Origin: Streptomyces nodosus
GTDB taxonomy: Bacteria > Actinomycetota > Actinomycetes > Streptomycetales > Streptomycetaceae
Length of the DNA stretch: 64,000 nucleotides
Reading direction: 5' to 3'
Assembly (NCBI RefSeq): GCF_008704995.1
Contig: NZ_CP023747.1
Location: 2,010,501 to 2,074,500, forward strand
The position numbers and the translations under genes are program-made. Below the pieces are notes generated by a model that was not told where the DNA came from, did no database searches, and worked only from the letters and a program-made list of their open reading frames with translations. Positions within the stretch are counted from its first letter, which is position 1. Each line of letters starts with the position of its first letter. Below are positions 53,032-64,000 of the stretch, piece by piece.

Positions 53032-53808
53032 TCACTGGTCGCGGAAGCGGATGATCTTGACGAACTCGTCCGCGTCCAGCGAGGCACCGCCGACCAGAGC
53101 GCCGTCGATGTCCGGCTTCGCCATGATCTCGGCCACATTGCCGGACTTCACCGAGCCACCGTACTGGATGCGCACCGCGTCGGCCACGTCCGGTGAGTAC
53201 AGCTCGGCGATCTTGCCGCGGATCGCCGCGCAGACCTCCTGGGCGTCGTCGGCACCGCAGACCTTGCCCGTGCCGATGGCCCAGACGGGCTCGTAGGCGA
53301 TCACGACCGTCTCGGCCTGCTCGGCCGGCAGGTCCTTCAGACCGCCCTCGACCTGCGCGAGCGTATGGGAGACATGGTTGCCCGCCTCGCGGACGTCCAG
53401 TTCCTCGCCCACACACAGGATCGGGGTCAGACCGTGCTTGTAGGCGGTCTTGACCTTGGCGTTCACCAGTTCGTCGGTCTCGTTGTGGTACTGCCGGCGC
53501 TCGGAGTGGCCGATCGCCACATAGCTGCACTTCAGCTTGGCCAGCATCGGGCCGGAGATCTCGCCCGTGTAGGCGCCCGAGTCGTGCGCCGAGATGTCCT
53601 GGGCGCCGTACTTGATCTTGAGCTTGTCGCCGTCGACCAGGGTCTGCACGGAGCGCAGATCGGTGAAGGGGGGCAGGACGGCGACCTCGACGGCGTCGTA
53701 GTCCTTGTCGGCCAGGGCGAAGGCGAGCTTCTGGACATGGGCGATGGCCTCGAGGTGGTTGAGGTTCATCTTCCAGTTGCCCGCCATCAGCGGCGTGCGG
53801 GTACTCAT
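53032..53808 (-). CDS. tpiA: Triosephosphate isomerase
   Basis: 258-aa TIM barrel interconverting DHAP and glyceraldehyde-3-P. Catalytic lysine in AGNWKMN (K13), histidine in AIGHSERR (about H100), and glutamate in [12 protein letters not shown] (about E172) are intact, as is the VQYGGSV phosphate loop. It starts 6 bp after pgk. Confidence 0.97.
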   Translation of the reverse strand: MSTRTPLMAGNWKMNLNHLEAIAHVQKLAFALADKDYDAVEVAVLPPFTDLRSVQTLVDGDKLKIKYGAQDISAHDSGAYTGEISGPMLAKLKCSYVAIGHSERRQYHNETDELVNAKVKTAYKHGLTPILCVGEELDVREAGNHVSHTLAQVEGGLKDLPAEQAETVVIAYEPVWAIGTGKVCGADDAQEVCAAIRGKIAELYSPDVADAVRIQYGGSVKSGNVAEIMAKPDIDGALVGGASLDADEFVKIIRFRDQ

Positions 53809-53814
53809 CGAGGT

Positions 53815-55026
53815 TCAGTCCTCCAGTGCGGCGAGGCCGGGGAGCGTCTTGCCCTCGAGGTATTCGAGGGAGGCGCCGCCACCGGTCGAGATGTGGCCGA
53901 ATGCCGACTCGTCGAAGCCCAGGGTACGGACGGCCGCGGCGGAGTCGCCGCCACCGACCACGGTGAAGCCCGGGGAGTCGACGAGGGCCTGGGCGACCTC
54001 CTTGGTGCCCTCGGCGTAGTCGGGGTGCTCGAAGACGCCCATGGGGCCGTTCCAGAAGACGGTGCCGGCGTCGGCGAGCTTCGAGGCGTACAGCTTGCGG
54101 GTCGCCGGGCCGATGTCCAGGCCCAGCCGGCCCTCCGGAATCGCGTCGGCGGCGACGGTCGAGGGGTTGGCCGGGGCCTTGGTCTTCAGGTCCGGGAACT
54201 CGGGGCCGACCAGTACGTCGACGGGGAGGAGCAGCTCGACGCCGTTCTTCTCCGCGCGCTCGAGGTACTCGGTGACGGCCGGGATCTGGTCCTCCTGGAG
54301 GAGGGAGCCACCGACCTCGTAGCCCTTGGCCTTGAGGAAGGTGTAGGCCATGCCGCCGCCGATGAGCAGCCGGTCGGCCTTGCCGAGCAGCTCGTCGATC
54401 ACGGCGAGCTTGTCGGACACCTTGGCGCCGCCGAGCACCACGGCGTACGGCCGCCGGACGTCGGCGGTGAGCTTCCTCAGCACGCCGACCTCGGTGGCGA
54501 TCAGGTACCCCGCGTAGTGCGGCAGCCGGGCCGGCAGGTCGTAGACCGAGGCGTGCTTGCGGTGCACCGCGCCGAAGCCGTCGCCCACATACACATCGGC
54601 GAGGGCCGCGAGCCGGTCGGCGAACTCGCCGCGCTCGGTGTCGTCCTTGGCGGTCTCGCCCGAGTTGAACCGCAGGTTCTCGATGACGGCGACCTGGCCG
54701 GGCTGAAGGCCGTCCACCGCGTCGTGGGCGGCGGGGCCGACGGTGTCCTGGGCGAAGGCGACCGGGGCGCCGAGGAGTTCACCGAGGCGTTCGGCGGCGG
54801 GCAGCAGCGAGAAGGCCGGGTCCGGGGCACCCTTGGGGCGGCCCAGGTGGGAGGCGACGACCACCTTGGCGCCCGCGTCGGCGAGCGCCTTGACGGTGGG
54901 CAGGACGGCGCGGATGCGGCCGTCGTCGGTGATGAGGCCGTCGGCCAGCGGGACGTTGAGGTCCGCGCGCACGAAGACCCGCTTGCCGGCCACCCCTTCG
55001 GAGAGCAGTTCGTCGATCGTTTTCAT
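53815..55026 (-). CDS. pgk: Phosphoglycerate kinase
   Basis: 403-aa glycolytic kinase of two domains. VFVRADLNVPL at about 18-28, SHLGRPKG near 60, the hinge/ADP region VLGGAKVSDKLAVI near 195, and C-terminal GGGDSAAAVR near 360. AGGAG precedes the ATG. Forms a unit with tpiA and follows gap after 169 bp, where a strong hairpin lies. Confidence 0.97.
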   Translation of the reverse strand: MKTIDELLSEGVAGKRVFVRADLNVPLADGLITDDGRIRAVLPTVKALADAGAKVVVASHLGRPKGAPDPAFSLLPAAERLGELLGAPVAFAQDTVGPAAHDAVDGLQPGQVAVIENLRFNSGETAKDDTERGEFADRLAALADVYVGDGFGAVHRKHASVYDLPARLPHYAGYLIATEVGVLRKLTADVRRPYAVVLGGAKVSDKLAVIDELLGKADRLLIGGGMAYTFLKAKGYEVGGSLLQEDQIPAVTEYLERAEKNGVELLLPVDVLVGPEFPDLKTKAPANPSTVAADAIPEGRLGLDIGPATRKLYASKLADAGTVFWNGPMGVFEHPDYAEGTKEVAQALVDSPGFTVVGGGDSAAAVRTLGFDESAFGHISTGGGASLEYLEGKTLPGLAALED

Positions 55027-55127
55027 AAGTGGGGACTCCTGATGAAGGCTCTTGATCGTACGAGGGCTGATCGATCGGCACGCGAGCCGGGGCTCGCCGT
55101 GGGTGAGTCAGGGCTCCGGCGCGAGTC

Positions 55128-55165
55128 AGGGCTCGGGCAGCGCGACGGTGCGCTGCCCGAGCCCT
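55128..55165. terminator. 16-bp perfect hairpin between gap and pgk
   Basis: AGGGCTCGGGCAGCGC (55128-55143) and its exact complement (55150-55165) enclose GACGGT, 31 bases past the gap stop. It may end most gap transcripts, uncoupling gap from pgk-tpiA levels. Two direct copies of GAGTCAGGGCTC at about 55104 and 55124, 20 bp apart, adjoin it. Confidence 0.85.
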
Positions 55166-55195
55166 GTGCTCACATCGAGGCGCCTGCTCCGGCGA

Positions 55196-56316
<1,121 letters not shown>

Positions 56317-56630
56317 CCATACATGGTGGTGCGGCCCGTACCAGCCGGTACGCGGACGGACCGCCCGGAGAGGACGGCCCGGCCGCCTGTTTCGGCGACG
56401 GACGACCGACTGCCGTCGACCCGCCGTCCGCCCGGCCGGTCCTGGACGGTCCCTCCGTCGCCGACTGCCCGCCCGGAGAACCCCGTTGGGGACCGCACGG
56501 CCCCGCACCGTCTCCGTCCGGCCGGGACCGTCTCCCCGGCGGCGCGTTGCGCGCCGCATCCGCATCGGGGAGAGACGGAAGGCGACGAGCCGGGGGCGCG
56601 GACCGCGGCCGGCGTCCCCCGGGAAGCCCA

Positions 56631-56672
56631 ACGCCGGTGCCGACGCGCCGTGATGGGCGCCGGCACCGGCGT
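56631..56672. terminator. Terminator of the uvrC-rapZ-yvcK-whiA operon
   Basis: Perfect 11-bp stem ACGCCGGTGCC (56631-56641) and GGCACCGGCGT (56662-56672), 14 bases past the whiA stop. Confidence 0.78.
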
Positions 56673-56685
56673 GTCGGGGGACGGG

Positions 56686-57675
56686 TCAGCCCGCGAGGTT
56701 GTCCGCCATCTCCTCCGTCAGGGTGGACTCGGTGCCCGGGATGCCGATGTCCGCGGCCCGCTTGTCGGCCATCGCGAGCAGCCGGCGGATACGGCCCGCG
56801 ACCGCGTCCTTGGTCAGCGGCGGGTCGGCGAGGGCGCCCAGCTCCTCCAGGGACGCCTGCTTGTGCTCCATGCGCAGTCGGCCCGCGGCCGCGAGGTGTT
56901 CGGGGACCTCCTCGCCGAGGATCTCCAGGGCGCGGGCCACCCGCGCGCCTGCCGCGACGGCGGCACGGGCCGAGCGGCGCAGATTGGCGTCGTCGAAGTT
57001 GGCGAGGCGGTTCGCGGTGGCGCGGACCTCGCGGCGCATCCGCCGCTCCTCCCAGGCCAGCACGGACTCATGGGCACCGAGACGGGTGAGCAGGGCGCCG
57101 ATCGCGTCGCCGTCCCTGACCACCACCCGGTCCACGCCCCGCACCTCGCGGGCCTTCGCGGCGATCGACAGCCGGCGGGCGGCACCGACCAGGGCGAGCG
57201 CGGCCTCCGGTCCGGGGCAGGTCACCTCGAGGGAGGACGAGCGACCGGGCTCGGTCAGCGAGCCGTGCGCCAGGAAGGCGCCGCGCCAGGCCGCCTCGGC
57301 GTCACAGGTCGCCCCCGACACCACCTGCGGGGGCAGGCCGCGGATCGGCCGGCCCCGGCCGTCGACGAGACCGGTCTGGCGGGCCAGCTGGTCACCACCC
57401 GCGACCACCCGCACCACATAGCGGGAGCCGCGGCGCAGACCGCCGGGCGCCATCACGATCAGCTCGGAACTGTGGCCGAAGATCTCCAGGATGTCCCGCT
57501 TGACCCGCCGGGCCGCCATGGCCGTGTCCAGCTCCGCCTCGATCACGATGCGGCCGCTGACCAGGTGCAGTCCCCCCGCGAACCGCAGGATCGCCGAGAC
57601 CTCCGCCTTCCTGCAGCAGGTCCGGGTGACGGGAAGCCGGGAGACCTCGTCCTTCACCGCTGCCGTCATCGCCAT
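56686..57675 (-). CDS. whiA: WhiA sporulation regulator
   Basis: 329-aa DNA-binding protein controlling sporulation septation and growth arrest, acting with WhiB. It joins a degenerate LAGLIDADG homing-endonuclease-like domain (about 90-220, with [13 protein letters not shown]) to a C-terminal HTH ([20 protein letters not shown]). Starts [20 protein letters not shown] as expected. It overlaps yvcK by 10 bases; the cluster order yvcK-whiA is conserved in Gram-positives. Confidence 0.97.
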   Translation of the reverse strand: MAMTAAVKDEVSRLPVTRTCCRKAEVSAILRFAGGLHLVSGRIVIEAELDTAMAARRVKRDILEIFGHSSELIVMAPGGLRRGSRYVVRVVAGGDQLARQTGLVDGRGRPIRGLPPQVVSGATCDAEAAWRGAFLAHGSLTEPGRSSSLEVTCPGPEAALALVGAARRLSIAAKAREVRGVDRVVVRDGDAIGALLTRLGAHESVLAWEERRMRREVRATANRLANFDDANLRRSARAAVAAGARVARALEILGEEVPEHLAAAGRLRMEHKQASLEELGALADPPLTKDAVAGRIRRLLAMADKRAADIGIPGTESTLTEEMADNLAG

Positions 57676-58733
57676 GGGCCGATCCTTCCATGCATCCGAA
57701 AAATACGGTCGTACGCAGCGGCCAACAGCTCCGGGTCGTGCCGCGGGGTCCCGTCGGTGCGGGCCACCGGCGCCAGCTCGACCGCGGCGCCGAACCGCTC
57801 GGCGGCCTCGTTCAGCAAGGCACGGTCGGGCACGGCGTCCTGGTCGGCCAGCACCACGTCCAGGGCGAGTTTAGGGGCGTGTCGTCCCAAAACCTCCAAA
57901 TGACGCTGCGGAGAGAAGCCGTCGGTCTCTCCCGGCTGCGGGGCGAGGTTCAAGGAGAGTATCCGGCGCGCCCGGGTCTGAAGGAGCGCGTCCAGCAGCT
58001 CGGGCACCAGCAGATGCGGCATCACCGAGGAGAACCAGGAGCCCGGGCCGAGCACCACCCAGTCGGCGTCCAGGACCGCGTCGACGGCCTCGGGGACGGC
58101 GGGCGGATCGTGCGGCACCAGATGCACGGACTGCACCTCGCCGGGGGTGAGGGCGACGGTGGCCTGCCCCCGCACGGTGCCGACCTCCTCGGGGCGCTCC
58201 GGATCATGCCCTTTGACCAGCGCCTGGAGCTCCAGGGGCACAGCGGACATGGGCAGCACACGGCCGTGGGCGCCGAGCAGCCTGCCGACCAGGTCGAGGG
58301 CCTGGACATGGTCGCCGAGCTGCTCCCACAGGGCCACGATCAGCAGATTGCCGACCGCATGGCCGTGCAGGTCGCCCTGGGTCTGGAAGCGGTGCTGGAT
58401 GACACGGGCCCAGGTCTGGCCCCAGTCGTCGTCACCGCACAGCGCGGCCAGCGCCTTGCGCAGATCGCCGGGCGGGAGCACCCCCAGCTCGTCACGGAGC
58501 CGGCCGCTGGAGCCGCCGTCGTCGGCGACGGTGACGACCGCGGTGAGGTCCCCGGTGATCCGGCGCAGCGCGGCGAGCGACGCGGACAGGCCCATGCCGC
58601 CGCCGAGGGCGACCACCTTGGGCTGGGTGCCGCGGCGGCGTGCCCGGCCGCCGCGGGCCTCGACGGGGCGGCCTCCGCGCCCCTCGGACACCCCCCGGCG
58701 CAGCCTGCTCAGCCGCAGAGTACGTCCGGTCAC
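57666..58733 (-). CDS. yvcK: YvcK/GlmR family UDP-GlcNAc-binding protein
   Basis: 355-aa gluconeogenesis factor family protein binding UDP-sugars and linked to cell-wall precursor control. N-terminal [20 protein letters not shown], then [17 protein letters not shown] near 70-86, and [18 protein letters not shown] near 228. The first 38 residues are a basic extension. GTG start overlapping the rapZ stop (GTGA). Confidence 0.95.
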   Translation of the reverse strand: MTGRTLRLSRLRRGVSEGRGGRPVEARGGRARRRGTQPKVVALGGGMGLSASLAALRRITGDLTAVVTVADDGGSSGRLRDELGVLPPGDLRKALAALCGDDDWGQTWARVIQHRFQTQGDLHGHAVGNLLIVALWEQLGDHVQALDLVGRLLGAHGRVLPMSAVPLELQALVKGHDPERPEEVGTVRGQATVALTPGEVQSVHLVPHDPPAVPEAVDAVLDADWVVLGPGSWFSSVMPHLLVPELLDALLQTRARRILSLNLAPQPGETDGFSPQRHLEVLGRHAPKLALDVVLADQDAVPDRALLNEAAERFGAAVELAPVARTDGTPRHDPELLAAAYDRIFRMHGRIGPWR

Positions 58734-59761
58734 TCGCGCCCCATGTCCCGGTGCACGACCACGGTCTCCACGCCCTCGGCGGCCAGCCGGGCGGCGAGCT
58801 TCTCGGATGTGGCGACCGAGCGGTGCTTGCCGCCGGTGCAGCCGATGGCGATCGTCACATACCGCTTGCCCTCACGGCGGTATCCGGCCGCGACGAGCCG
58901 GAGCAGCTCTGCGTAGCGGTCGAGGAACTCCTTGGCGCCGGGCTGGTTGAAGACATAGGCGGCCACCTCCTCGTTGAGTCCGGTGTAGGGGCGCAGCTCG
59001 GGGACCCAGTGCGGGTTGGGCAGGAAGCGCATGTCCGCGACGAGGTCGGCGTCCACCGGGAGGCCGTACTTGAAGCCGAAGGACATCACGGTGGCCCGCA
59101 GCTCGGGCTTGTCCTCGCCGGCGAACTGGGCGTCCATCTTGGCGCGCAGCTCGTGCACGTTGAGGCTGGAGGTGTCGATCACCAGATCGGCGTCACCGCG
59201 CAGCTCGCGCAGCAGCTCGCGCTCGGCCGCGATGCCGTCGACGATCCGGCCGTCGCCCTGGAGGGGGTGGGGGCGGCGGACGGACTCGAAGCGGCGCACC
59301 AGGGCGTCGTCGGAGGACTCCAGGAACACGATCCTCCGGGTGACGTTCTTCGTCTCCAGGTCCGCCAGGGACTCTCGGAGGTTGTCGAAGAAGCGGCGGC
59401 CGCGGACATCGACGACGACCGCGATCCGTGCCACGTTCCCCTGGGAGCGGGCGCCCAGCTCCACCATGGTGGGGATCAGTGCGGGTGGCAGGTTGTCGAC
59501 GACGAACCAGCCGAGGTCCTCCAGACACTTTGCGGCCGTCGACCGGCCGGCGCCGGACATTCCGGAGATGATCACCAGCTCGGGGATGGCCGCCTCCGGC
59601 ACCCCGGCTGTTTCGATGCCCGTACCCACCTGAGCTCCGTTTTCCTGGCCCGCCGGCTGGCGCGGCCTTTCCTCGCCCGTCTCCTCGTGAGCGGGCCCGC
59701 CCGGTGCCGGACGTACCTCTTCGGCCGGGCGTTGTTCTTCGCGATGGTCGTGCTCGGTCAT
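58730..59761 (-). CDS. rapZ: RapZ-family nucleotide-binding protein
   Basis: 343-aa P-loop protein. An N-terminal polar extension of about 60 residues precedes the Walker [15 protein letters not shown] at 65-78 (R where K is usual in the P-loop, normal for actinobacteria), and the C-terminal [11 protein letters not shown] motif near 318 is intact. In E. coli RapZ directs GlmZ sRNA decay and senses GlcN6P; in Streptomyces the role is less clear. ATG overlaps the uvrC stop. Confidence 0.95.
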   Translation of the reverse strand: MTEHDHREEQRPAEEVRPAPGGPAHEETGEERPRQPAGQENGAQVGTGIETAGVPEAAIPELVIISGMSGAGRSTAAKCLEDLGWFVVDNLPPALIPTMVELGARSQGNVARIAVVVDVRGRRFFDNLRESLADLETKNVTRRIVFLESSDDALVRRFESVRRPHPLQGDGRIVDGIAAERELLRELRGDADLVIDTSSLNVHELRAKMDAQFAGEDKPELRATVMSFGFKYGLPVDADLVADMRFLPNPHWVPELRPYTGLNEEVAAYVFNQPGAKEFLDRYAELLRLVAAGYRREGKRYVTIAIGCTGGKHRSVATSEKLAARLAAEGVETVVVHRDMGRE

Positions 59762-61788
59762 GTCTCCTGCCCCCGTCGCTCGTCCGGGGGACCCGCGGTC
59801 ACGGGCTCCCCGGGGGAATCCGGCGTCGCTCCGGGTTCCTCCTCTTCAATGATCTCTCCGGTCGCCGTGTTCACGGCGGGCGCGGCCGGGGCCGTACGGG
59901 CGAGGGCCACGGCGATCGTCTCGGCCGTCTTGCGGCCGATGCCGGGAATCTCCTGAATCTGGTCGATGGTCGCGGACCTCAGCTTTTTCACCGAACCGAA
60001 ATGCTTGATCAGCGCCTGTTTGCGGGTCTCGCCGAGGCCCGGTACGTCGTCAAGGGGGCTCGACCTCAGACGCTTGGCCCGCTTGGTCCGCTGGTAGGTG
60101 ATCGCGAAGCGGTGGGCCTCGTCACGGACGCGCTGGAGCAGGTAGAGCCCCTCGCTGGTGCGGGGCAGCACCACCGGATCCTCCTCGTCCGGCAGCCACA
60201 CCTCCTCCAGGCGCTTGGCGAGGCCGCACACGGCGATGTCGTCGATGCCGAGCCCGTCCAGCGCCTTCTTGGCCGCGGCGACCTGGGGCCGGCCGCCGTC
60301 GACCACGACGAGCTGCGGCGGGTAGGCGAACCGCTTGGGCCGCCCGTCGTCCTCCAGAGAGGCGTCCCCGTCCCACTCCCCCGTCCGCTCCTTCTCGGCG
60401 AGATAGCGCCTGAAGCGGCGGTTGATCACCTCGTGCATGGACCGGACGTCGTCCTGGCCCTCGAAGCCCTTGATCTGGAAGCGGCGGTACTCGCTCTTGC
60501 GCTGCAGCCCGTCCTCGAAGACGACCATGGAGGCCACGACGTCCTCGCCCTGGAGGTGCGAGATGTCGTAGCACTCGATCCTGAGCGGGGCGCTGTCCAG
60601 GTCGAGGGCGTCGGCGATCTCCTCCAGGGCGCGGGAGCGGGTGGTCAGGTCGGAGGCACGCTTGGTCTTGTGCAGCGCGAGCGCCTGCTGGGCGTTGCGC
60701 TGCACCGTCTCCATGAGCGCCTTCTTGTCGCCGCGCTGCGGTATGCGCAGCGACACATTCGAGCCACGACGGTCGGTGAGCCAGTCCTGGACGGGCTCTA
60801 TGGGGTCGGGCAGGGCGGGGACCAGGACCTCCTTGGGCACCGAGTCGCCCGTCTCCTCGCCGTAGAGCTGCTGGAGGGCGTGCTCGACGAGGGCGGCGGT
60901 GGTGACGTCCTCCACCTTGTCGGTCACCCAGCCGCGCTGGCCGCGCACGCGACCGCCGCGCACATGGAAGATCTGTACGGCCGCCTCGAGTTCGTCCTCG
61001 GCGACGGCGATCAGGTCGGCGTCGGTGGCGTCGGTGAGCACGACCGCGCTCTTCTCCATGGCCTTCCGCAGGGCCCCGATGTCGTCGCGCAGACGGGCCG
61101 CCCGCTCGTACTCCATCTCCTCGGCCGCCTCCGTCATCCGCTTCTCCAGACGGCGCAGATAGGTCCCCGTGCGGCCGGCCATGAAGTCGCAGAACTCCTC
61201 GGCCAGGTCGCGATGTTCCTCGGGGGTGACCCGGCCGACGCAGGGGGCGGAGCACTTGCCGATGTAGCCGAGCAGACAGGGGCGGCCGGTGCGGGCGGCG
61301 TTCTTGAAGACGCCGGCCGAGCAGGTGCGCACGGGGAAGACGCGCAGCAGCAGATCCACGGTGTCGCGGATCGCCCAGGCGTGCCCGTACGGCCCGAAGT
61401 AGCGCACGCCCTTGCGTTTGTGGCCACGCATCACCTGGACGCGGGGGAAGTCCTCGTTCATCGTGACCGCGAGATAGGGGTAGCTCTTGTCGTCGCGGTA
61501 CTTGACGTTGAACCGGGGGTCGAACTCTTTGATCCAGGTGTACTCCAGCTGAAGGGCCTCGACCTCCGTCGACACCACCGTCCACTCCACGGACGCGGCG
61601 GTGGTGACCATGGTGCGGGTGCGCGGGTGGAGGTTCGCCAGGTCCTGGAAGTAGTTCGCCAGGCGCTGGCGCAGACTTTTCGCCTTTCCGACGTAGATCA
61701 CCCGACGGTGCTCGTCCCGGAACCTGTAGACCCCGGGCGAGTCCGGGATGTCTCCCGGTCTGGGGCGGTAGCTGGAGGGGTCGGCCAT
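59758..61788 (-). CDS. uvrC: UvrC excinuclease subunit
   Basis: 676-aa nucleotide excision repair nuclease. N-terminal GIY-YIG domain ([20 protein letters not shown], about 19-38) for the 3' cut, a cysteine-rich region near 150-170, UVR helix around 215-240 for UvrB contact, RNase H-like domain ([20 protein letters not shown] near 398-417, [13 protein letters not shown] near 500) for the 5' cut, and C-terminal helix-hairpin-helix pair near 600-650. First gene of the uvrC-rapZ-yvcK-whiA operon. Confidence 0.97.
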   Translation of the reverse strand: MADPSSYRPRPGDIPDSPGVYRFRDEHRRVIYVGKAKSLRQRLANYFQDLANLHPRTRTMVTTAASVEWTVVSTEVEALQLEYTWIKEFDPRFNVKYRDDKSYPYLAVTMNEDFPRVQVMRGHKRKGVRYFGPYGHAWAIRDTVDLLLRVFPVRTCSAGVFKNAARTGRPCLLGYIGKCSAPCVGRVTPEEHRDLAEEFCDFMAGRTGTYLRRLEKRMTEAAEEMEYERAARLRDDIGALRKAMEKSAVVLTDATDADLIAVAEDELEAAVQIFHVRGGRVRGQRGWVTDKVEDVTTAALVEHALQQLYGEETGDSVPKEVLVPALPDPIEPVQDWLTDRRGSNVSLRIPQRGDKKALMETVQRNAQQALALHKTKRASDLTTRSRALEEIADALDLDSAPLRIECYDISHLQGEDVVASMVVFEDGLQRKSEYRRFQIKGFEGQDDVRSMHEVINRRFRRYLAEKERTGEWDGDASLEDDGRPKRFAYPPQLVVVDGGRPQVAAAKKALDGLGIDDIAVCGLAKRLEEVWLPDEEDPVVLPRTSEGLYLLQRVRDEAHRFAITYQRTKRAKRLRSSPLDDVPGLGETRKQALIKHFGSVKKLRSATIDQIQEIPGIGRKTAETIAVALARTAPAAPAVNTATGEIIEEEEPGATPDSPGEPVTAGPPDERRGQET

Positions 61789-62224
61789 GTCTCACACCCT
61801 ACTTGCGGGGGCCGACAGCGCGGCGGCCCTGTGGACGAGCGCCGACACGGCCCGCGGGGTGCGGCGGCCGTCGGGGCCCCGGCCTGCGCCGCCGCACCGA
61901 CCGGCCGGGGTGACGGTGACGGCGGGGTCGTACGACGGTGACCGGCGGGTCGAAGGCGGTCGCACAGGTGTCGGAGGGAGGGGGCGGACGGGCGGGCGGA
62001 GCACTGAGCGGAGGCCATCATTCCGGCCACGGAGAGGTGGAGTCTTCCGCGGGGTGAGCGTCAAGTGTTGTCGGCGATTGGTCAACACGCTTCAATGCGG
62101 GGAAACTTCGGGCCGTGATCGGCGAGGTCCGTTGGTGAACGAATCTCGGACGCCCCGGCGGGCCCGGAACCCCTGCGAACGGTCTGACCAACCGTCGTGA
62201 ACATTCACAGAAAGGCCCCCCGGT
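61789..62224. other. 436-bp divergent region, uvrC / DNA-binding protein gene
   Basis: No gene seen. Two dyads could be operators: GTGTTG-N12-CAACAC (62065-62088) and ACGGT-N7-ACCGT (62179-62195), the latter close to the start of the rightward gene. The left half should contain the uvrC operon promoter. Confidence 0.5.
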
Positions 62225-63172
62225 ATGCGGCACGGCACACAGCATGCGGACGTCGTCCCGACCGAGTTGGAGGCCGCACTGCGCGGCGGCCCCTTCCATG
62301 TCGCGCTGCGCGCCGCGATCGCCGCCCGCGGACTGCCGCTGCAACGCGTGCAACATCATCTGTCGCGGTACGGGGTCAGGGTCGGTGTGACGAGCCTGAG
62401 CTACTGGCAGCAGGGGGCGCGCCGCCCGCAGCGCCCCGAGTCCCTGCGCGCCGTGCGCGCCCTGGAGGAGATCCTCCAGCTGCCGGACGAATCACTGATA
62501 CGGCTGCTGGCCACGACCGACGAGGGGCCCGAACCGGACCGCCTCCCGGGCCGTTCCTACCGGCTGCTGGTCGAGGCCTCGGGGGTGCTGGAACGGCTGC
62601 TCTCCGAGCTCGAGGCGGGCACCGACGGCGGGCTGCACACCATCGGCCACCATGAGCGCGTCCGGATCGGGGCACACCGGCAGCTGCAGGCCCGGGAGTC
62701 CCAGCACATAGTGCGCGCCCACAAGGACGGGGTGGACCGCTATATGGCCGTCCACCACGGCGATCCGGGATGCGCCCCGGAGCGGATCGCGGTGCACGCG
62801 CTGGAGAACTGCCGCACGGGCCGGGTGCGATGGCACCAGGACACGGGCGTGCTGGTCGCCGAACTGCTCTTCGACACAGAGCTGCGCACCGGCGACACCC
62901 ATCTCTTCCGTTACGGCTTCGAGGACGGCACCGGCGGCGCGTCCTGCGAGTACGTCCGCAGCTTCCGCCTCGCGGGCGGGCAGTACGCGCTCCAGGTGCG
63001 CTTCGACGAGGGGGCGCTGCCGGTCCGCTGCCACCGGTTCACCCAGCACTCCCCGGCCGCTCCGCGCGGCGGCCGTCAGGAGCTCGCGCTGAGCGGGCAG
63101 CACCGCTCGGTGCACCTGGTGGAGCCGCGAGTGCGCTCGGGAATCCTGGGGATCGAGTGGGACTGGGAGTGA
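62225..63172 (+). CDS. XRE-like DNA-binding protein of actinobacteria
   Basis: 315-aa soluble protein. An N-terminal helical region (about 24-95) resembles a Cro/C1-type HTH: LRAAIAARGLPLQRVQHHLS, then SLSYWQQGARRPQRPESLRA and a helix ending in EEILQLPDESLI. The C-terminal two thirds (about 105-315) is mixed alpha/beta with no named domain, and may bind a ligand. It has a weak AAAGG ribosome site. Likely a regulator of unknown target; no regulated neighbour can be assigned. Confidence 0.75.
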   Translation: MRHGTQHADVVPTELEAALRGGPFHVALRAAIAARGLPLQRVQHHLSRYGVRVGVTSLSYWQQGARRPQRPESLRAVRALEEILQLPDESLIRLLATTDEGPEPDRLPGRSYRLLVEASGVLERLLSELEAGTDGGLHTIGHHERVRIGAHRQLQARESQHIVRAHKDGVDRYMAVHHGDPGCAPERIAVHALENCRTGRVRWHQDTGVLVAELLFDTELRTGDTHLFRYGFEDGTGGASCEYVRSFRLAGGQYALQVRFDEGALPVRCHRFTQHSPAAPRGGRQELALSGQHRSVHLVEPRVRSGILGIEWDWE

Positions 63173-63190
63173 CGGGGCCCCGCCGGGCCG

Positions 63191-63616
63191 TCAGGACGCC
63201 GGGCCCGCCACGATCCCGCCGTTCTTCACCTCGACGGACAGCTCGGTCAGCGGCACGGAGGCCGGGGACTGCACCACCTTGCCGTCGAGCGCGTCGAACT
63301 CGCTGCCGTGGCAGGGACAGATCAGCGTGGTGCCCGACAGCTTGTTGATGGCGCACCCGGCATGGGTGCAGATCGAGCTGTACGCCTTCAAGGAGCCGTC
63401 CGCGGCGCGGCTGACCACGACGTTCGCATCCCGGTACAGCTTTGCGCCGCCCTTGGGGACCTCGCTCTCGGGGCCCAGGGTGACCGGCGCGGTCGGCGCG
63501 GCGGGCCCCGCCCCCTGCCCGCCCGGCGAACAGGCCGCGAGACCGAGCCCGGCGACCGGGGTGAGCGCCGCCCCGCGAAGGACGGTACGGCGGGTCGCCG
63601 CAGGACGGTCGGGCAT
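63191..63616 (-). CDS. Tat-exported Rieske [2Fe-2S] lipoprotein
   Basis: 141 aa. Twin-arginine signal (TRRTVLRGAALTPVAGLG) followed by LAAC, so the folded cluster protein is exported by Tat and lipidated. Rieske ligands: CTHAGC (C-x-H) and CPCHGSEF (C-x2-H), with the two extra cysteines forming the disulfide of true Rieske proteins. An electron carrier at the outer membrane face of the cell; partner not encoded nearby. Start at 63616 chosen because it gives the Tat signal directly. Confidence 0.92.
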   Translation of the reverse strand: MPDRPAATRRTVLRGAALTPVAGLGLAACSPGGQGAGPAAPTAPVTLGPESEVPKGGAKLYRDANVVVSRAADGSLKAYSSICTHAGCAINKLSGTTLICPCHGSEFDALDGKVVQSPASVPLTELSVEVKNGGIVAGPAS

Positions 63617-63757
63617 GAGATCTCCACTGGTCAGGGCCCGGTACCACCGGGCGGCGGAACAGGTCGACGATACCGGTGGCGGTCGTCGCCTCCGGTGCCG
63701 GGGCGGGGGGCCGGGGTCCGCCCGGTCGCACGGGGACAGGTCGTGAATCACCACGAA

Positions 63758-63789
63758 GACAGGCGGGGACAGGCGGGGGGACAGGCGGG
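63758..63789. repeat. Short GACAGGCGGG tandem repeat
   Basis: Three copies of GACAGGCGGG (63758-63767, 63768-63777, 63780-63789) in the gap between the Rieske gene and the LacI operator. Possibly slippage; no function evident. Confidence 0.7.
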
Positions 63790-63795
63790 GACGGG

Positions 63796-63823
63796 GCGTA
63801 AACGCTTGCGCAAGCGTTTACGC
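63796..63823. promoter_or_regulatory. Perfect 28-bp LacI-family operator
   Basis: The half GCGTAAACGCTTGC is followed directly by its exact reverse complement. The core AAACGCTTGCGCAAGCGTTT is classic for LacI/GalR repressors. It lies 71 bases before the LacI gene start, so autoregulation is expected. Confidence 0.88.
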
Positions 63824-63894
63824 CGGTCATGGAATGGGATATCTTCCCGGCCGGACCAACGTTCGAAGACCGGACCGTTCGAGGAGGGGATGCC

Positions 63895-64000
63895 ATGGCG
63901 ACCATGGCCGAGGTCGCGCGCCACGCGGGTGTGTCCGTCGCGACCGTCTCCCATGTCCTCAACGAGACCCGCCGCGTGCTGCCGCACACCCGCCGGGCGG
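63895..64000 (+). CDS. LacI-family transcriptional regulator, N-terminal part
   Basis: The first 35 codons are present and run off the window. MATMAEVARHAGVSVATVSH followed by VLNETRRV is the standard LacI HTH and hinge. GAGGAGGGG precedes the ATG at 63895. The rest (sugar-binding core) is outside, so the effector is unknown. Probably controls itself and a sugar operon to the right. Confidence 0.92.
   Translation, partial: MATMAEVARHAGVSVATVSHVLNETRRVLPHTRRA

Overview
The window is about 64 kb of very G+C-rich DNA (third codon positions almost always G or C; GTG and TTG starts common). Gene content and order point to a Streptomyces chromosome core region: SUF iron-sulfur assembly, heme A synthesis, the tkt-tal-zwf-opcA-pgl pentose phosphate operon, pgi, secG, tpiA-pgk-gap, and whiA-yvcK-rapZ-uvrC. 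The assignment rests on recognising these families and their order; no database search was made.

Layout. 1-4.5 kb: end of a DeoR-type regulator, then a polyol-type sugar ABC importer (lipoprotein and two permeases) with a zinc alcohol dehydrogenase, all overlapping by ATGA. 4.5-11.5 kb: a short tandem repeat, a double TerD protein, an uncharacterised protein, an ArsR-like/AHSA1 pair, a DUF6204-like protein, a LipB-like octanoyltransferase and a DapA. 11.5-15.8 kb: an accessory stretch of small poorly known genes (DUF6086-like, HNH nuclease, two orphans) and an XRE-TPR regulator followed by a 124-aa protein and a translationally coupled 35-aa secreted-looking peptide. 15.9-18 kb: dapD and a TetR/SMR pair. 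18-24.7 kb: sufR-B-D-Rieske-C-S-U-T, read leftwards. 24.7-27.4 kb: an AAC(3)-like acetyltransferase and a DrrAB-like exporter. 27.4-31.3 kb: ctaA, an amidohydrolase, a small conserved protein and ctaB. 31.7-38.3 kb: the pentose phosphate operon, closed by a strong hairpin. 38.4-49.9 kb: an alpha/beta hydrolase, an alpha-glucosidase/sugar ABC operon, a separate binding lipoprotein, and a PadR/LolD-like/FtsX-like efflux-type operon whose leader carries a 169-bp inverted-repeat element. 50-61.8 kb: pgi, a transporter-like remnant, an RbpA paralogue, secG, tpiA, pgk, gap, whiA, yvcK, rapZ, uvrC. 62.2-64 kb: a DNA-binding protein, a Tat-exported Rieske lipoprotein and the start of a LacI regulator behind a perfect 28-bp operator.

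How it fits together. Sugars imported by the two ABC systems (neither has its own ATPase, so a shared MsiK-like ATPase is likely) can feed the glycolytic and pentose phosphate enzymes encoded here. SUF and heme A genes support respiration. The whiA cluster links development, UDP-GlcNAc sensing and DNA repair.

Most notable: (1) the XRE-TPR/124-aa/35-aa cassette, which has the form of a peptide-signalling system of RRNPP type not obviously known from this genus; (2) a 9-bp long-range stem hiding the ribosome binding site of the RbpA paralogue; (3) a mobile-looking inverted-repeat element between the PadR operator and its gene; (4) a SufR box on a probably leaderless sufR promoter; (5) a duplicated gene junction that created a 24-codon coupling ORF inside an ABC exporter operon.
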